A stretch of DNA of 64,000 nucleotides, from contig JABBOT010000005.1 of the NCBI GenBank assembly GCA_016165875.1, forward strand, positions 17,591,131-17,655,130, written 5' to 3'. Of the stretch, positions 40,701 to 46,689 are shown one piece after another. A program made the position numbers and the translations under genes. Below the pieces are notes generated by a model, which saw only the letters and a program-made list of their open reading frames with translations, searched no databases and was not told the DNA's origin. Each line of letters opens with the position of its first letter. The first letter of the stretch is position 1. Origin of the DNA: Acanthopleura granulata (taxonomy: Eukaryota; Mollusca; Polyplacophora; Chitonida; Chitonidae).

Positions 40701-43700
40701 TTTTGTTTCTGCAAATGTAGCATATTAAGTATATAGGGAGAAAACATTTTACCTTAAATGTACCTTCATTCACTGTACTGGTGATATTATTATGGAGTAA
40801 TGTGAAAGAGAGTCTTAATAAATACCATGGGCAGAGGAGAGATATATCAATGAGTACGTGTATGAAACATGTCAGTGTATTGGCAGATTTCATCACAAAA
40901 CTTGTCTGACCACAAATTCATGTGGTGTATATGAAGGACTTTTCAAACGTCTGCATATGAGAGAAAACCAGAACTAGCTGGCATATGACAAATTTGCGCT
41001 TACATGTATATTAAGCACTACTATACAAACAACAAGTGTCAACATGTAACATACATACAAAAATGTAAAAAAGATGAATACAGCTTAACAGCTTTATAAT
41101 GAAGACGAGACGTACACTAATTTGGTTACCCCACTCCAGTGTATCACAGTGCAATGTTCTCCACATGTGCCTACATAATCACCGTCCGTGAAGACAACAC
41201 AGATGAATGGCTGCACGAATGCAGGAAATCATCATGTGCAAGTGCATGATAAATGTGCATCATCCTCTGTGTGACGTACATCGCCTATCACATCTGCATG
41301 TAATTACTTATACACATAGAATTACCAGTGGTCCATGTACACAATTTATTTATTTGATTGGTGTTTTACGCCGCACTCAAGAATACTGCACTTATGCGAC
41401 AGCAACCAGCATTATGGTGGGAGGAAACTGAGCAGAGCACGGGGGAAACCCAAGACCATCTGCAGGATGCTGGCAGACCTTCCAACATACGGCCAGAGAG
41501 GAAGTCAGCACGAGTTGAATTTCAACTCAACGTGACCCCATTGGTAGGAGGCTTCTGGGTCATTACACTGACCTAGAGTGCTAACCAACTGAGCCAAGGA
41601 GGCCCCGCATGTACACAAGGAACAGAAGAAAAAAAAAAAAGGAAAAAGTCAATTTATTTTCCTGATCTGTTTGCATTTATAGGCTATACTCAAGAATATT
41701 GTACTTGTAGTCTTGTATGACAGTCAGGTTTAGGAGAGAGTCACAAATTTAATTTTGTTTTATTTCGTTTCAACCCTTCAACTGCATAAATATTTATAAC
41801 ACACAAATGCTGGGCTACATGAATACATAATTATATGACATCATAATTTGCAGAGCTCAAGGCCTCGTTCATGAATACATACCTGGCACTTTTTCCTTCT
41901 GCAACACTGCAAGATGATAGCGACATACAATACTATAATATGACAGACCTTATGTCTGCAATATCAATTCATGATTTTTTAATGACACTTTCATTGTACA
42001 TAACACTAACAGACCACTTCTTACTGCACTTTCTGGCCCATTTAAAGCACATTTTCATGTTTTAACAGAATATACAAGGGAGATAACTAGCCACGCCCAA
42101 GTTACCGCTCCCCTCTAGGTAATAAATACACCCCATCTCTCTCCCTCTCTTCCTCATCCTGGTCAAAATGAGGTCATGACATTAATATAGAGCAATTTAT
42201 CAGAGTATCAGCTGTACACAGCAGCCGAGTCGACCAGCAGCTAGATTGTCAAGGGTATTGGCTTTATACCTCAAGATAGAGGCAAGAAGTCCAAAGCTGG
42301 ATCAATATGAAGTTAAGGGCTAAGCAGTGGGTGTCTACATACAGCTGACAGAGGTTACATGCCCTAAATACATGAATCTGACCTGGTCAGCCACACCACT
42401 GACCTTGACTAGGCCAGCGCAGCACAGCTGTGGTGGCAGGGGAGTACCCCAGTTATTGGCCAGTCAGCCACCAGGTGGGCCAAGTATGCTGCAGAGCAAA
42501 ACTGGCTGCATGCAACATGGCTATATGCTTTAGAGACAGGTACATGTGGACAGCAATGAAACATTATATAATGATTGCCTGTACATAGGTCTATGTGTGC
42601 ATAATCAAACTCATGTAGCAGCTTGCACGGGGCAGATGGCCACATGATGCGAGTGCACATATCCGTCAGTATTCACCGCACACTGATATGATATGATCAT
42701 ATTAACCATCGTCATAATCATTTCACTATCCAGGCTCAATTAACCTTAAAAAAAAATGGTGCATCAATACGTCTGAAGCTACATGGGCAAACAAATGTAG
42801 GCGGAGTGTATACAAAACAAGCATTCTGGAAGTACTGCTTTGGCCAAGGTGGTCCCCTACAAGGTGGAGCCATCACAGTCCACAAAAGAGAACCGAATCA
42901 GCCAATAATAAGCCTGTAACTTATTTTAGTACAGCATTCATACACATGTACGTATGGTCTGGTGATCATATATATATGTATCTGATATGAACAATCATCG
43001 TCATTTCACCATTTAAACTCAATGAACCTGATTCCCCCCCCCCCAAAAAAATGATGCCTCTATAAATGCCTGACAACAAAAAAGCTTGTGGAAGAAGACA
43101 GATACTACTACGTGTGCATGCAGACAAAACACGTTCTTCCCAAGACGAGAGAACAGCTATTAAATGTATAAGCAAAAGTTTATGTAGAAGGTGTGTACCC
43201 CAAAATTCGCCTGAAAAAGTTCATTTTTAGAATCAATTAAGTCTTGTACAATATTACTTTTTGGTGATGAAACTTATCTTTTTTTTTTTACCAGAATATA
43301 AAAAAAACCAAAACTAAAAATAAATAAATAAAAAATAATATAAAATAGAAAAGAAAATCCCACAAAACAGATCAGACATGGGCAAAATTTCAGGTCCAAT
43401 ACAGTAACACTCAAATAATATGTCATTACAACTACAAGCAGACAAATGCTTCCTAACTCAGTGCGACATGATTCTGGTTCAGTTTAGTCCAACAGTGGTC
43501 TCTCAACAAACACTAAACATGGAGACACAAAAAATATTATGTGTAAATTTTACAGAAAAATATTATTTTTCAATATTACAGTTTGTATTTCGTCTAGCTG
43601 AATACCATCTTATGATTATGATGACAGATACATCCCTCCTATCTATAATGTATTTGAATGCAACTCAGATAAAAGAAAATGAGAGATGAAATTTAGGGAT

Positions 43701-46382
43701 GAACTGGGAATTCCCCCTCCATGTATAATATGCCTAAGAACAGAGTATATTGTAAGTAAGACTGAGTTGTTTTTGCACTCACTGTCAGCGACAATATTTA
43801 TTTAGGTTAGCAGAACAATTTCAGAACTGTTTACATACATGTATCAAAGAAAGCTCACAACTACATTTATGCTACGAGTATGAACTTTACCTGAAAGATA
43901 TTCTAGTGTATGTAAAATGACATAAAGGACAAAAAGTGAGAAAGCAGCAGAGAATTTAACGACTGCAAATCTATTCTCAGCCTAACACTCAATAGCATAC
44001 CCTTACAAACAAAATGGTTTACTGATAAGAATTGTTAAAAGCAAGGGTAGAGGATGGTTATGTCTAAACCTACTTTTCTCCTAACTTGATTTACATTATC
44101 TGTTTCTTGTTTAATGCCATACTGAAACCTTCTTCACTTATGACGTTATTAGTTAATTCAACGAGTCAAACAATGAAATAAAAAAGATAAACCCTTAAAC
44201 CCTAACAAGTTACGGATAATCATTCCTACTCGTTCCCAAATGTGCCATGTCATCAAGGCCCCACAACAATGGGTACAAAGGAATCTATAATTCCTTGCCT
44301 GAGGCCAGGATTGAACCTCATACACTGTGCTGTTGTAGTTGCAACATCTTACCAACAGGCCACATCCCACTTCCCTATAATTGTAATACGTTACATGAAG
44401 TCGTCTGCTTAATGCTTTTAAGGAATCTAATTATGTAATATCAGTTCAAGCAAAACTGTGATTATGTAACTTTGGTCCATGGAAACATTATTTCAACAAT
44501 GATAAGAAACGAAAAATAAAATGGAAAATTAATATCAGGTAAACTCTTAGGTGAAGAACATTTTTCTTTTGCTGAAAATTATTGGAAAAATGCTAGCATA
44601 ACTTACCACATAGTATTAATGAACCGCGATCATGGGATATGTGAATGAAATAGTCAAGCCAGAGAAATGTTGATACAAGAAAAACTGACGTGTGTCAATA
44701 TAATAAGCTGTACTTTATGGCTTACACCTCAGGACAAGACATGTGCTCTCAGCTGTGGGTGTGGAGATAATGTGGCCCTGTATTATCTAGTGTGTCAATG
44801 GAGGGATAATGAACCCTCCCTTGAAGAATGTCTGCAGCTAAAGGCAGATGGAGGGATTAAAACCAGCTCCTGACAATGTCGCTGATTTCTATCTTCAACT
44901 CTAACCACCACCTGTTTTTTATGGATCAAGATATTCATGCTGTACATTTGGTCAAATCATAGATGCATTATATTCTGTCCTGACTGACAAAACCTGACAC
45001 TGTGCAATTGTCCAACCAAGCTCATAATGTATCAGCTGGCCATCCAATTCATTCCAGTTAAATGTGTTTTTCCATTTTAAACATTTGCATATGGTCACAA
45101 AGTTACATATAATGAACACTAAGCTGACAAATTTTTATACACCTGAAGCAATTTTCTGTACTTTGTGAGGCACTTGTTGCTCATTCCTATCCATGAACAG
45201 AGAAAGTAACACAAAGATAAATGGGAGAACTGTTTGTGTTTCTGGTGAATGGAGTACAACTTCAAAATATGTGCTGAAACAGTTTGTGTCTGACTGTCTT
45301 GAGTTTTCATTATGAACGGAATTTACACTTATTTACTTTGCTTATATCTTTAGTGTGTATAATCTGGCTACACTTAATAACCTTTATAAACTGGTGAAGA
45401 CATTGTGTGATAACACATTTCAGAACACAATGAAGAGCAATATAAACCATGCACATGGAGTACAAAGCAACAGGTAAAATACTTATTTGCCCAGCCTATC
45501 TACCGAATATGAAACATAAATTACATGTATTAGCCCCAAACATGTATGACCTCGTTTACATGCACTTGCTGATTCATATCAATGAGCGTGCCAGAGGCAC
45601 TAAGGTATCCCCTTTTTGCTGTGTCACTAATTAACCCCTTAACATTTCAAAGGATACCCTTTTATCGAAAGGAAAAGGCCGTCTGTGGCCCACTTGACGA
45701 TTTCTGTCTCGATGCATTCTGTCAACAAGTGACTGTCGTCCTTGCTTCATATCTTCTAGATTGTGGAGAGCATTCTGTGGGAAAGAAACGAAAAGGAAAA
45801 GGTCACGTTCGGTGGTTACACAAGCACTATGTTCGCTTGATCGTCGTATAAATGTCAAAAATGAGTGGGAGACTGGTTTACTATTGTGAAAACATGCCTA
45901 GCGGAAGTGAGTTGTGTGGCCGACTTGTCATTTACAACAAGTGGCAGCCATGTTCAAGGCAGATGCACTCAGCGCTAAATGCACGGTAAGGCCAGCAAAA
46001 CAACATACCTGTAAATCGATGGAATTCGTCCCAATCTGATTAACATTCGGTAATGATCCTCCCCGGTACGCCCCAAGATTCTGTGACAATTGTAAATGAT
46101 GTTTCTGATACGCTACCTGAAACAGACAGCGTGGAACAAAAATGAAATTATATGATTGCAATGGTTTTCATGGGTTGCACAAAATTTTTGACGACACACG
46201 CTGGCCTGTCAAGCGACCCTGACGGCGGGCAGTACAGCGACACAGAAAATGTCTCCCACGACGAAACCTACCCGTGATACTCCAGACACTTCTCGCATTA
46301 TAGCCTCAAAAGCTGCCGTTTCTTCGGCCTGCTTTTGCGTATGTAGCGCAATTTTCTCGCTAAACTTCCGAGGGTTCGCCAT
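4708..46382 (-). CDS. CRTC: CREB-regulated transcription coactivator (CRTC/TORC), 12 exons, complete
   Basis: Transcriptional coactivator that, when dephosphorylated, enters the nucleus and binds the bZIP of CREB to raise cAMP- and calcium-responsive transcription (established for the family). The twelve coding exons listed separately join in frame with GT-AG borders to 1872 bases, 623 residues plus stop, close to the ~620-690 residues of vertebrate CRTCs. Domains seen: CREB-binding N-terminus (1-37, [11 protein letters not shown]), [11 protein letters not shown] (56-66), YLSPP segment (113-132), SIK/AMPK-type site RTSSDSAL (Ser136), RPKSCEVP site (Ser196), [14 protein letters not shown] (223-236), Gln/His-rich middle (326-354), and an acidic C-terminus ending [13 protein letters not shown]. 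All phases match (0,0,0,2,1,0,2,0,0,0,1). The start ATG has a good context (A at -3, G at +4). The reconstruction comes from splice signals and family similarity; no transcript was seen. The identity is very secure, and single-base errors at exon edges are unlikely. Confidence 0.97.
5095..6215. repeat. Diverged satellite block in CRTC intron 11
   Basis: Degenerate tandem units sharing AATTATGTATCTTGATG, a (C)CAAGTTTC...GAAATC segment, GACAAAAACTGTA, GCATTTTGAAAGAAATGTTA and a GACAGACAG run. Units are visible at about 5140, 5290, 5445 and 6005. The middle (5600-5960) holds a different unit of about 140-158 bases marked by TGTAAGTTTGGTGAACTTGG and CCATTCCAGAG. The outer units are the same family as the 34.2-35.5 kb block. 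Confidence 0.75.
6348..6612 (-). CDS. CRTC: CRTC exon 11: ends IPDIIFTG
   Basis: Residues 464-551 plus the first base of Gly552. The Asn/Gln/His-rich central part ([18 protein letters not shown]) is poorly conserved. The end, [10 protein letters not shown], aligns with GIPNIILTVTG of vertebrate CRTCs. The acceptor is ATACTTTCCAG|TTACAA and the donor ACTG|GTAAGT is consensus, phase 1. Confidence 0.93.
6613..7257. other. CRTC intron 10, no feature seen
   Basis: 645 bases of unique-looking AT-rich intron between exons 11 and 10. The branch and acceptor at the minus-strand end are normal; no repeats or open frames of note. Confidence 0.7.
7258..7467 (-). CDS. CRTC: CRTC exon 10: QYRNS...SPTSPLS...DAYY...[10 protein letters not shown]
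   Basis: Residues 394-463. [19 protein letters not shown] and [10 protein letters not shown] align in order with the QSPTSPVSNQ, FGDAYYEQQ and LSHQLEQFNM blocks of human CRTC1, so the exon order is secure. It includes a short Gln run (six residues). The acceptor is ATGTTTTCAG|CCATCT and the donor is ATG|GTAACT, phase 0 at both ends. Confidence 0.94.
7468..8684. other. CRTC intron 9, no feature seen
   Basis: 1217 bases of AT-rich intron. Several short frames occur on + (7751-8479), but none resembles a protein and they overlap each other in different frames. Confidence 0.65.
8685..8933 (-). CDS. CRTC: CRTC exon 9: glutamine/histidine-rich exon
   Basis: Residues 311-393: [15 protein letters not shown], then poly-Gln interrupted by Arg and Leu (326-351), a His/Pro/Ser run and [13 protein letters not shown]. 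Gln-rich middles are typical of CRTCs and are often involved in coactivator contacts. The CAA/CAG/CAT repeat (about 8800-8890) is a coding microsatellite and a likely length polymorphism. The acceptor is CGCCTGTAG|GATGCC and the donor is ACTCAG|GTTAGT. Confidence 0.9.
8934..10940. other. CRTC intron 8, no feature seen
   Basis: 2007 bases of CpG-poor AT-rich sequence with A-runs (about 9918-9931 and 10316-10327). No SINE, satellite or coding segment was recognised. Confidence 0.65.
10941..11262 (-). CDS. CRTC: CRTC exon 8: [14 protein letters not shown] and Pro/Ser-rich region
   Basis: Residues 203-310. The first base completes Asn203. It contains [20 protein letters not shown] (223-242), nearly identical to vertebrate CRTCs, then a low-complexity Pro/Ser/Gln stretch with RRR and a final LPLSPP. 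It is the GC-rich, longest coding exon. The acceptor is TTCCACCAACAG|CATTTA and the donor is CCACCG|GTATGT, phase 0 out. A SINE fragment begins about 55 bases upstream of the acceptor. Confidence 0.94.
11317..11440 (-). mobile_element. Type-1 SINE fragment next to CRTC exon 8
   Basis: CATGACCATCCACAGGTT, CTGGCAGACCTTCCC and GAGCTGGACTTGAACTCGCAG match the internal and head parts of the SINE at 48804-49075 in reverse. The tail is missing and the head end is scrambled. It lies 55 bases upstream of the exon 8 acceptor. Confidence 0.75.
11441..13446. other. CRTC intron 7 remainder, no feature seen
   Basis: About 2 kb of AT-rich intron beyond the SINE fragment. Frames at 11993-12214 (+) and 12800-13198 (-) show no family resemblance. 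Confidence 0.6.
13447..13490 (-). CDS. CRTC: CRTC exon 7: 44-base exon with [10 protein letters not shown]
   Basis: Residues 189-202 plus two bases of Asn203: [14 protein letters not shown]. Ser196 in RPKSCEVP is the second conserved kinase site of the family (Ser275 of CRTC2, Ser245 of CRTC1, recalled from the family). The following PNINIY, completed across the junction with exon 8, resembles a PxIxIT calcineurin-docking motif. The acceptor is CTGTTTTCAG|CTTGCA and the donor is ATCAA|GTAAGT, phase 2. Confidence 0.93.
13618..13873 (-). mobile_element. Type-1 tRNA-derived SINE, near full length, in intron 6
   Basis: In reverse, it starts with the tail (TTTATTTATTCATCTGATTGG), then GTTTTACGCCGTACTCAAG, AGAGCCCAGGGGAAACCC, CAGGTTGCTGGCAGACCTTC and the tRNA-like head (CACGCTAACCAACTGATCC...GAGGCCCC). 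The head holds A-box (GGATCAGTTGGTTAGCGTG-like) and B-box (GAGTTCAAGTC) relics. Same orientation as CRTC. Confidence 0.9.
14261..14334 (-). CDS. CRTC: CRTC exon 6: ...YWDPKK segment
   Basis: Two bases complete Ala164, then residues 165-188 follow, ending GVYWDPKK. This aligns with the AWDTKK segment of vertebrate CRTC1. The acceptor is TTGTTGTAG|CGATGG and the donor AAGAAG|GTAAGT is a perfect consensus. Phase 0 out. Confidence 0.92.
14335..15550. other. CRTC intron 5, no feature seen
   Basis: 1216 bases of intron with no recognised repeat or gene. Short frames (14887-15075 on minus, 15310-15528 on +) have no family resemblance. Confidence 0.65.
15551..15642 (-). CDS. CRTC: CRTC exon 5: SIK/AMPK regulatory site RTSSDSAL
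   Basis: The first base completes Arg133, then residues 134-163 follow: [15 protein letters not shown] to TPPTQRR. Ser136 has Arg at -3 and Leu at +4, the basophilic context phosphorylated by SIK/AMPK kinases to create a 14-3-3 site in mammals (Ser171 of CRTC2, Ser151 of CRTC1). The acceptor is TTTCATTGCAG|AACCAG and the donor is CGACGAG|GTAAGA, phase 1. Confidence 0.95.
16685..16721. repeat. (GT)n microsatellite
   Basis: About 18 uninterrupted GT copies inside CRTC intron 4. Confidence 0.95.
17616..17640. repeat. (CTGG)n repeat
   Basis: Six CTGG-type tetranucleotide copies at the edge of a GC-richer stretch within intron 4. Confidence 0.85.
17990..18290. other. CpG-richer patch in intron 4, possible internal promoter or exon
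   Basis: At least a dozen CpGs in 300 bases, in an intron where about 6 per 600 bases is usual. On the minus strand, two small overlapping frames occur. 18273-18175 has 32 codons with a hydrophobic, signal-like N-terminus (MALLLATG...[10 protein letters not shown]), and a donor-like TCA|GTAAGA lies at 18196/18195. 18190-18047 has 47 codons with four Cys and many Arg. Neither matches a family I know. They may be chance; conservation or transcript data would decide. Confidence 0.25.
19226..19310 (-). mobile_element. Type-1 SINE tail fragment
   Basis: TTTGTTTATTTATTTATTTG followed by a decayed TTTAATTCCATATTCAAGAA...CATTTATAC, the 3' tail part of the SINE in reverse. Strongly diverged. Confidence 0.6.
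20070..20350. repeat. Minisatellite of CACTCTTACTCACAGCC units
   Basis: Tandem array on + with a 14-20 base core (CCCACTCTTACTCACAGCC) arranged in about 40-base higher units that add GCTCTTACACTACTCACA. Later units decay toward 20350. The repeat keeps a frame open, encoding an artefactual [16 protein letters not shown] peptide. Confidence 0.9.
21558..21710 (-). mobile_element. Type-1 SINE, head-truncated, intron 4
   Basis: TTTATTTATTTATTTGACTGG tail in reverse, then CATACTCAAGAATATTTCAC, GGAGGAAACCGGTCAGAGCCC and TACGGCCGGAGAGCAAGTCAGC. The tRNA-like head is missing. Same orientation as CRTC. Confidence 0.85.
25263..25508 (-). mobile_element. Type-1 SINE, nearly full length but diverged, intron 4
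   Basis: In reverse it shows tail, GACAGAGCCTGCAGGAAACCC, CCACAGGTTGCTGATAGAC, AAGCCAGCATGAGCTGGGCT and a decayed head (GTGCTGCGCTAGGACAATAG...GTGCCCC). Same orientation as CRTC. Confidence 0.8.
26641..27060. other. CpG-richer patch in intron 4 with donor-like and ATGGCG motifs
   Basis: About 14 CpGs in 420 bases, against roughly 6 per 600 elsewhere in the intron. On +, CAG|GTAAGC at 26950 is a good donor, and CAAGATGGCG near 27028 resembles the YY1/initiator motif AAGATGGCGGC found around metazoan start sites. It could be an internal or antisense promoter; no recognisable protein. Confidence 0.25.
29193..29713. mobile_element. TTAA-flanked inverted-repeat element (piggyBac-like MITE)
   Basis: About 513 bases bounded by TTAA at 29193-29196 and 29710-29713. 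The left end TTAAAGAGCTACTGTGGT and the complement of the right end TTAAAGTGCCACTCTGGT agree at 15 of 18 positions, and similarity continues to about 27 bases (21 matches). TTAA target sites are the hallmark of piggyBac-class insertions. There is no transposase frame, so it would be non-autonomous. Inside lie TGACGTCA (29390-29397) and two TGACATCA sites. No second full copy was found in the window. Confidence 0.65.
29390..29397. promoter_or_regulatory. Consensus palindromic CRE (TGACGTCA)
   Basis: Perfect full-site CREB/ATF element inside the TTAA-flanked element in intron 4. Near-sites TGACATCA lie at 29378-29385 (+) and 29504-29497 (-). CRTC binds CREB, so this could permit feedback. Function is only inferred. 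Confidence 0.5.
31675..32145. repeat. About 118-bp tandem repeat, four units
   Basis: Four consecutive units marked by GTGTAAGACTGCTCAAACGG, TTACCAAGGCATCTTTATAC and GGATGGATCACTAGTAATGG, spaced about 117-119 bases. The middle two are nearly identical and the outer units are more diverged, as expected for unequal exchange. Confidence 0.9.
32284..32310. mobile_element. Possible second TTAA-element end
   Basis: TTAAAGGGTTACTCCAGT resembles the ends of the 29193-29713 element (TTAAAGnGnnACTnnnGT). No matching opposite end was found nearby, so it may be a truncated relative or chance. Confidence 0.25.
34235..35485. repeat. About 150-bp satellite block with 300-bp higher-order pattern, intron 4
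   Basis: About eight tandem units with anchors AATTATGTATCTTGATG near 34345, 34508, 34664, 34817, 34966, 35115, 35270 and 35413 (spacing 141-163). Alternate units match best: the segment from about 34690 recurs at about 34993, and that from about 34820 at about 35118. This shows a roughly 300-base dimer amplified secondarily. Same family as the block in intron 11. Confidence 0.9.
35750..35882 (-). mobile_element. Type-1 SINE, head-truncated, intron 4
   Basis: Well-conserved tail half in reverse: TTTATTTATTTGATAGGTG, ACGGTACTCAAGAATATTAC, GCTAGCATTATGGTGGGAGG, AACCATCTACAGGTTGCTG. It stops abruptly at 35880. Same orientation as CRTC. Confidence 0.9.
40550..40611 (-). CDS. CRTC: CRTC exon 4: 62-base exon with [11 protein letters not shown]
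   Basis: Found by searching between exons 3 and 5 for the conserved YLSPP motif. It reads [20 protein letters not shown] and ends with the first two bases (AG) of an Arg codon. The acceptor is CCACAGCTCAG|GTTGAC and the donor is AGAAG|GTAGGT. Phase 0 in and phase 2 out match both neighbours exactly. It lies 5.0 kb from exon 3 and 24.9 kb from exon 5. Small size and isolation make it easy for gene predictors to miss. Confidence 0.93.
41345..41607 (-). mobile_element. Type-1 SINE, full length, intron 3
   Basis: Complete in reverse: TTTATTTATTTGATTGGTG tail, TTTTACGCCGCACTCAAGAA, CATTATGGTGGGAGGAAAC, GGGGGAAACCCAAGACCATC, ATACGGCCAGAGAGGAAGTC, then the tRNA-like head ending GCTAACCAACTGAGCCAAGG and AGGCCCC. 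Same orientation as CRTC. Confidence 0.92.
44099..44368 (-). mobile_element. Type-2 tRNA-derived SINE, intron 3
   Basis: The reverse strand starts TGGCCTGTTGGTAAGATGT (A-box) and has GGTTCAATCCTGGCC (B-box) about 35 bases on, then a body and a TTAATGCCATACTGAAACC...CTTCACTTATGACG tail segment. That tail is related to but distinct from the type-1 family. Confidence 0.65.
45658..45774 (-). CDS. CRTC: CRTC exon 3: basic LVDRMHRDR...RRPFPFDKR segment
   Basis: Residues 74-112. The acceptor is CCCACAG|AATGCT and the donor AAAAGG|GTATCC is weaker than the others. The arginine-rich stretch [10 protein letters not shown]...[11 protein letters not shown] aligns with LVDRVYRERGR...HRRPLSVDKH of vertebrate CRTC1, a region linked to nuclear localisation. 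Phase 0 at both ends. Confidence 0.93.
46009..46116 (-). CDS. CRTC: CRTC exon 2: [11 protein letters not shown] segment
   Basis: Residues 38-73. The acceptor is CTGTTTCAG|GTAGCG and the donor is CAG|GTATGT. It carries [13 protein letters not shown], a signature shared with vertebrate CRTCs. Ser58 has Arg55 at -3 and corresponds to the phosphoserine reported near residue 70 in mammalian CRTC2 (assignment from memory of the family). Intron 1 before it is only 155 bases. Confidence 0.95.
46272..46382 (-). CDS. CRTC: CRTC exon 1: start codon and CREB-binding domain
   Basis: Encodes residues 1-37, beginning [18 protein letters not shown] and ending in VSGVSR. This is the helix that docks on the CREB bZIP in CRTC proteins, and it is the most conserved part of the family. 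The ATG at 46382 was chosen because family members start a few residues before NPRKF, and its context is atcATGG. The reading frame stays open upstream as far as a TTG at 46400, but no upstream ATG is seen there. The donor is CGG|GTAGGT at 46271, phase 0. The 5' UTR limit cannot be seen. Confidence 0.95.
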
Positions 46383-46650
46383 GATGGCTGAAAACGACAA
46401 CCCTTGTTATGATTCGGGCGATGCAGGGGGTCCTGATGCACTCCGACCAATCACCGACGCCATGATAGTCAGATGATGGGCCGCCAGGTGGCAGCACAGT
46501 GTAGTGCGCCAGAATGTAAACAGTTTACCATCTCGGGCCACTTTCAGGTCACGGACAAATACGATATTCGACCAAGTCGCATTTATGATATTGATCACAC
46601 GTACTCCCGAGTAACAGGCATACTATCAGAGAGACTATTTCCAGGAATTA
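46383..46650 (-). promoter_or_regulatory. CRTC: Putative CRTC promoter and 5' UTR region
   Basis: This is the sequence immediately upstream of the CRTC start codon. It is clearly richer in CpG than the gene body. It contains an inverted CCAAT box (CCAAT on + at 46447-46451, about 65 bases from the ATG) and a CTCF-like core (46481-46494). No convincing TATA box is seen, which fits a CpG-type promoter. The transcription start is unknown. A spliced upstream 5' UTR exon cannot be excluded, because TCGTTTTCAG lies just before the ATG on the minus strand and could act as an acceptor. Confidence 0.5.
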
Positions 46651-46688
46651 TATTTCTCTTTGAACAGAGTTCTGGAAATGGAAAGTAA
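46473..46688 (+). other. Small open frame divergent from CRTC, unrecognised
   Basis: A 71-codon frame on the strand opposite CRTC, starting about 90 bases from the CRTC ATG. It begins MMGRQVAAQCSAPECKQF and contains KYDIRPSRIYDIDHTYSRV. I recognise no family. A donor-like GGAAA|GTAAAC lies at its end, so it could be the first exon of a divergent transcript. It may equally be chance in a CpG-richer promoter region. Confidence 0.15.
46481..46494 (+). promoter_or_regulatory. CTCF-like core motif
   Basis: CCGCCAGGTGGCAG matches the published bilaterian CTCF core (CCASYAGRKGGCRS) at 13 of 14 positions; only the third base differs. It lies about 100 bases upstream of the CRTC start codon. Binding is inferred, not shown. 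Confidence 0.4.
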
Positions 46689-46689
46689 A

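Larger units (their letters stand above)
40612..45657. other. CRTC intron 3 (5.0 kb)
   Basis: Contains two SINEs (41345-41607 and 44099-44368), a CT-rich run near 42130-42150, an A/T-rich stretch at 43280-43350, and a roughly 100-base segment near 42690-42760 with a diverged copy at 42990-43070. Otherwise AT-rich unique sequence without coding signal. Confidence 0.8.
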
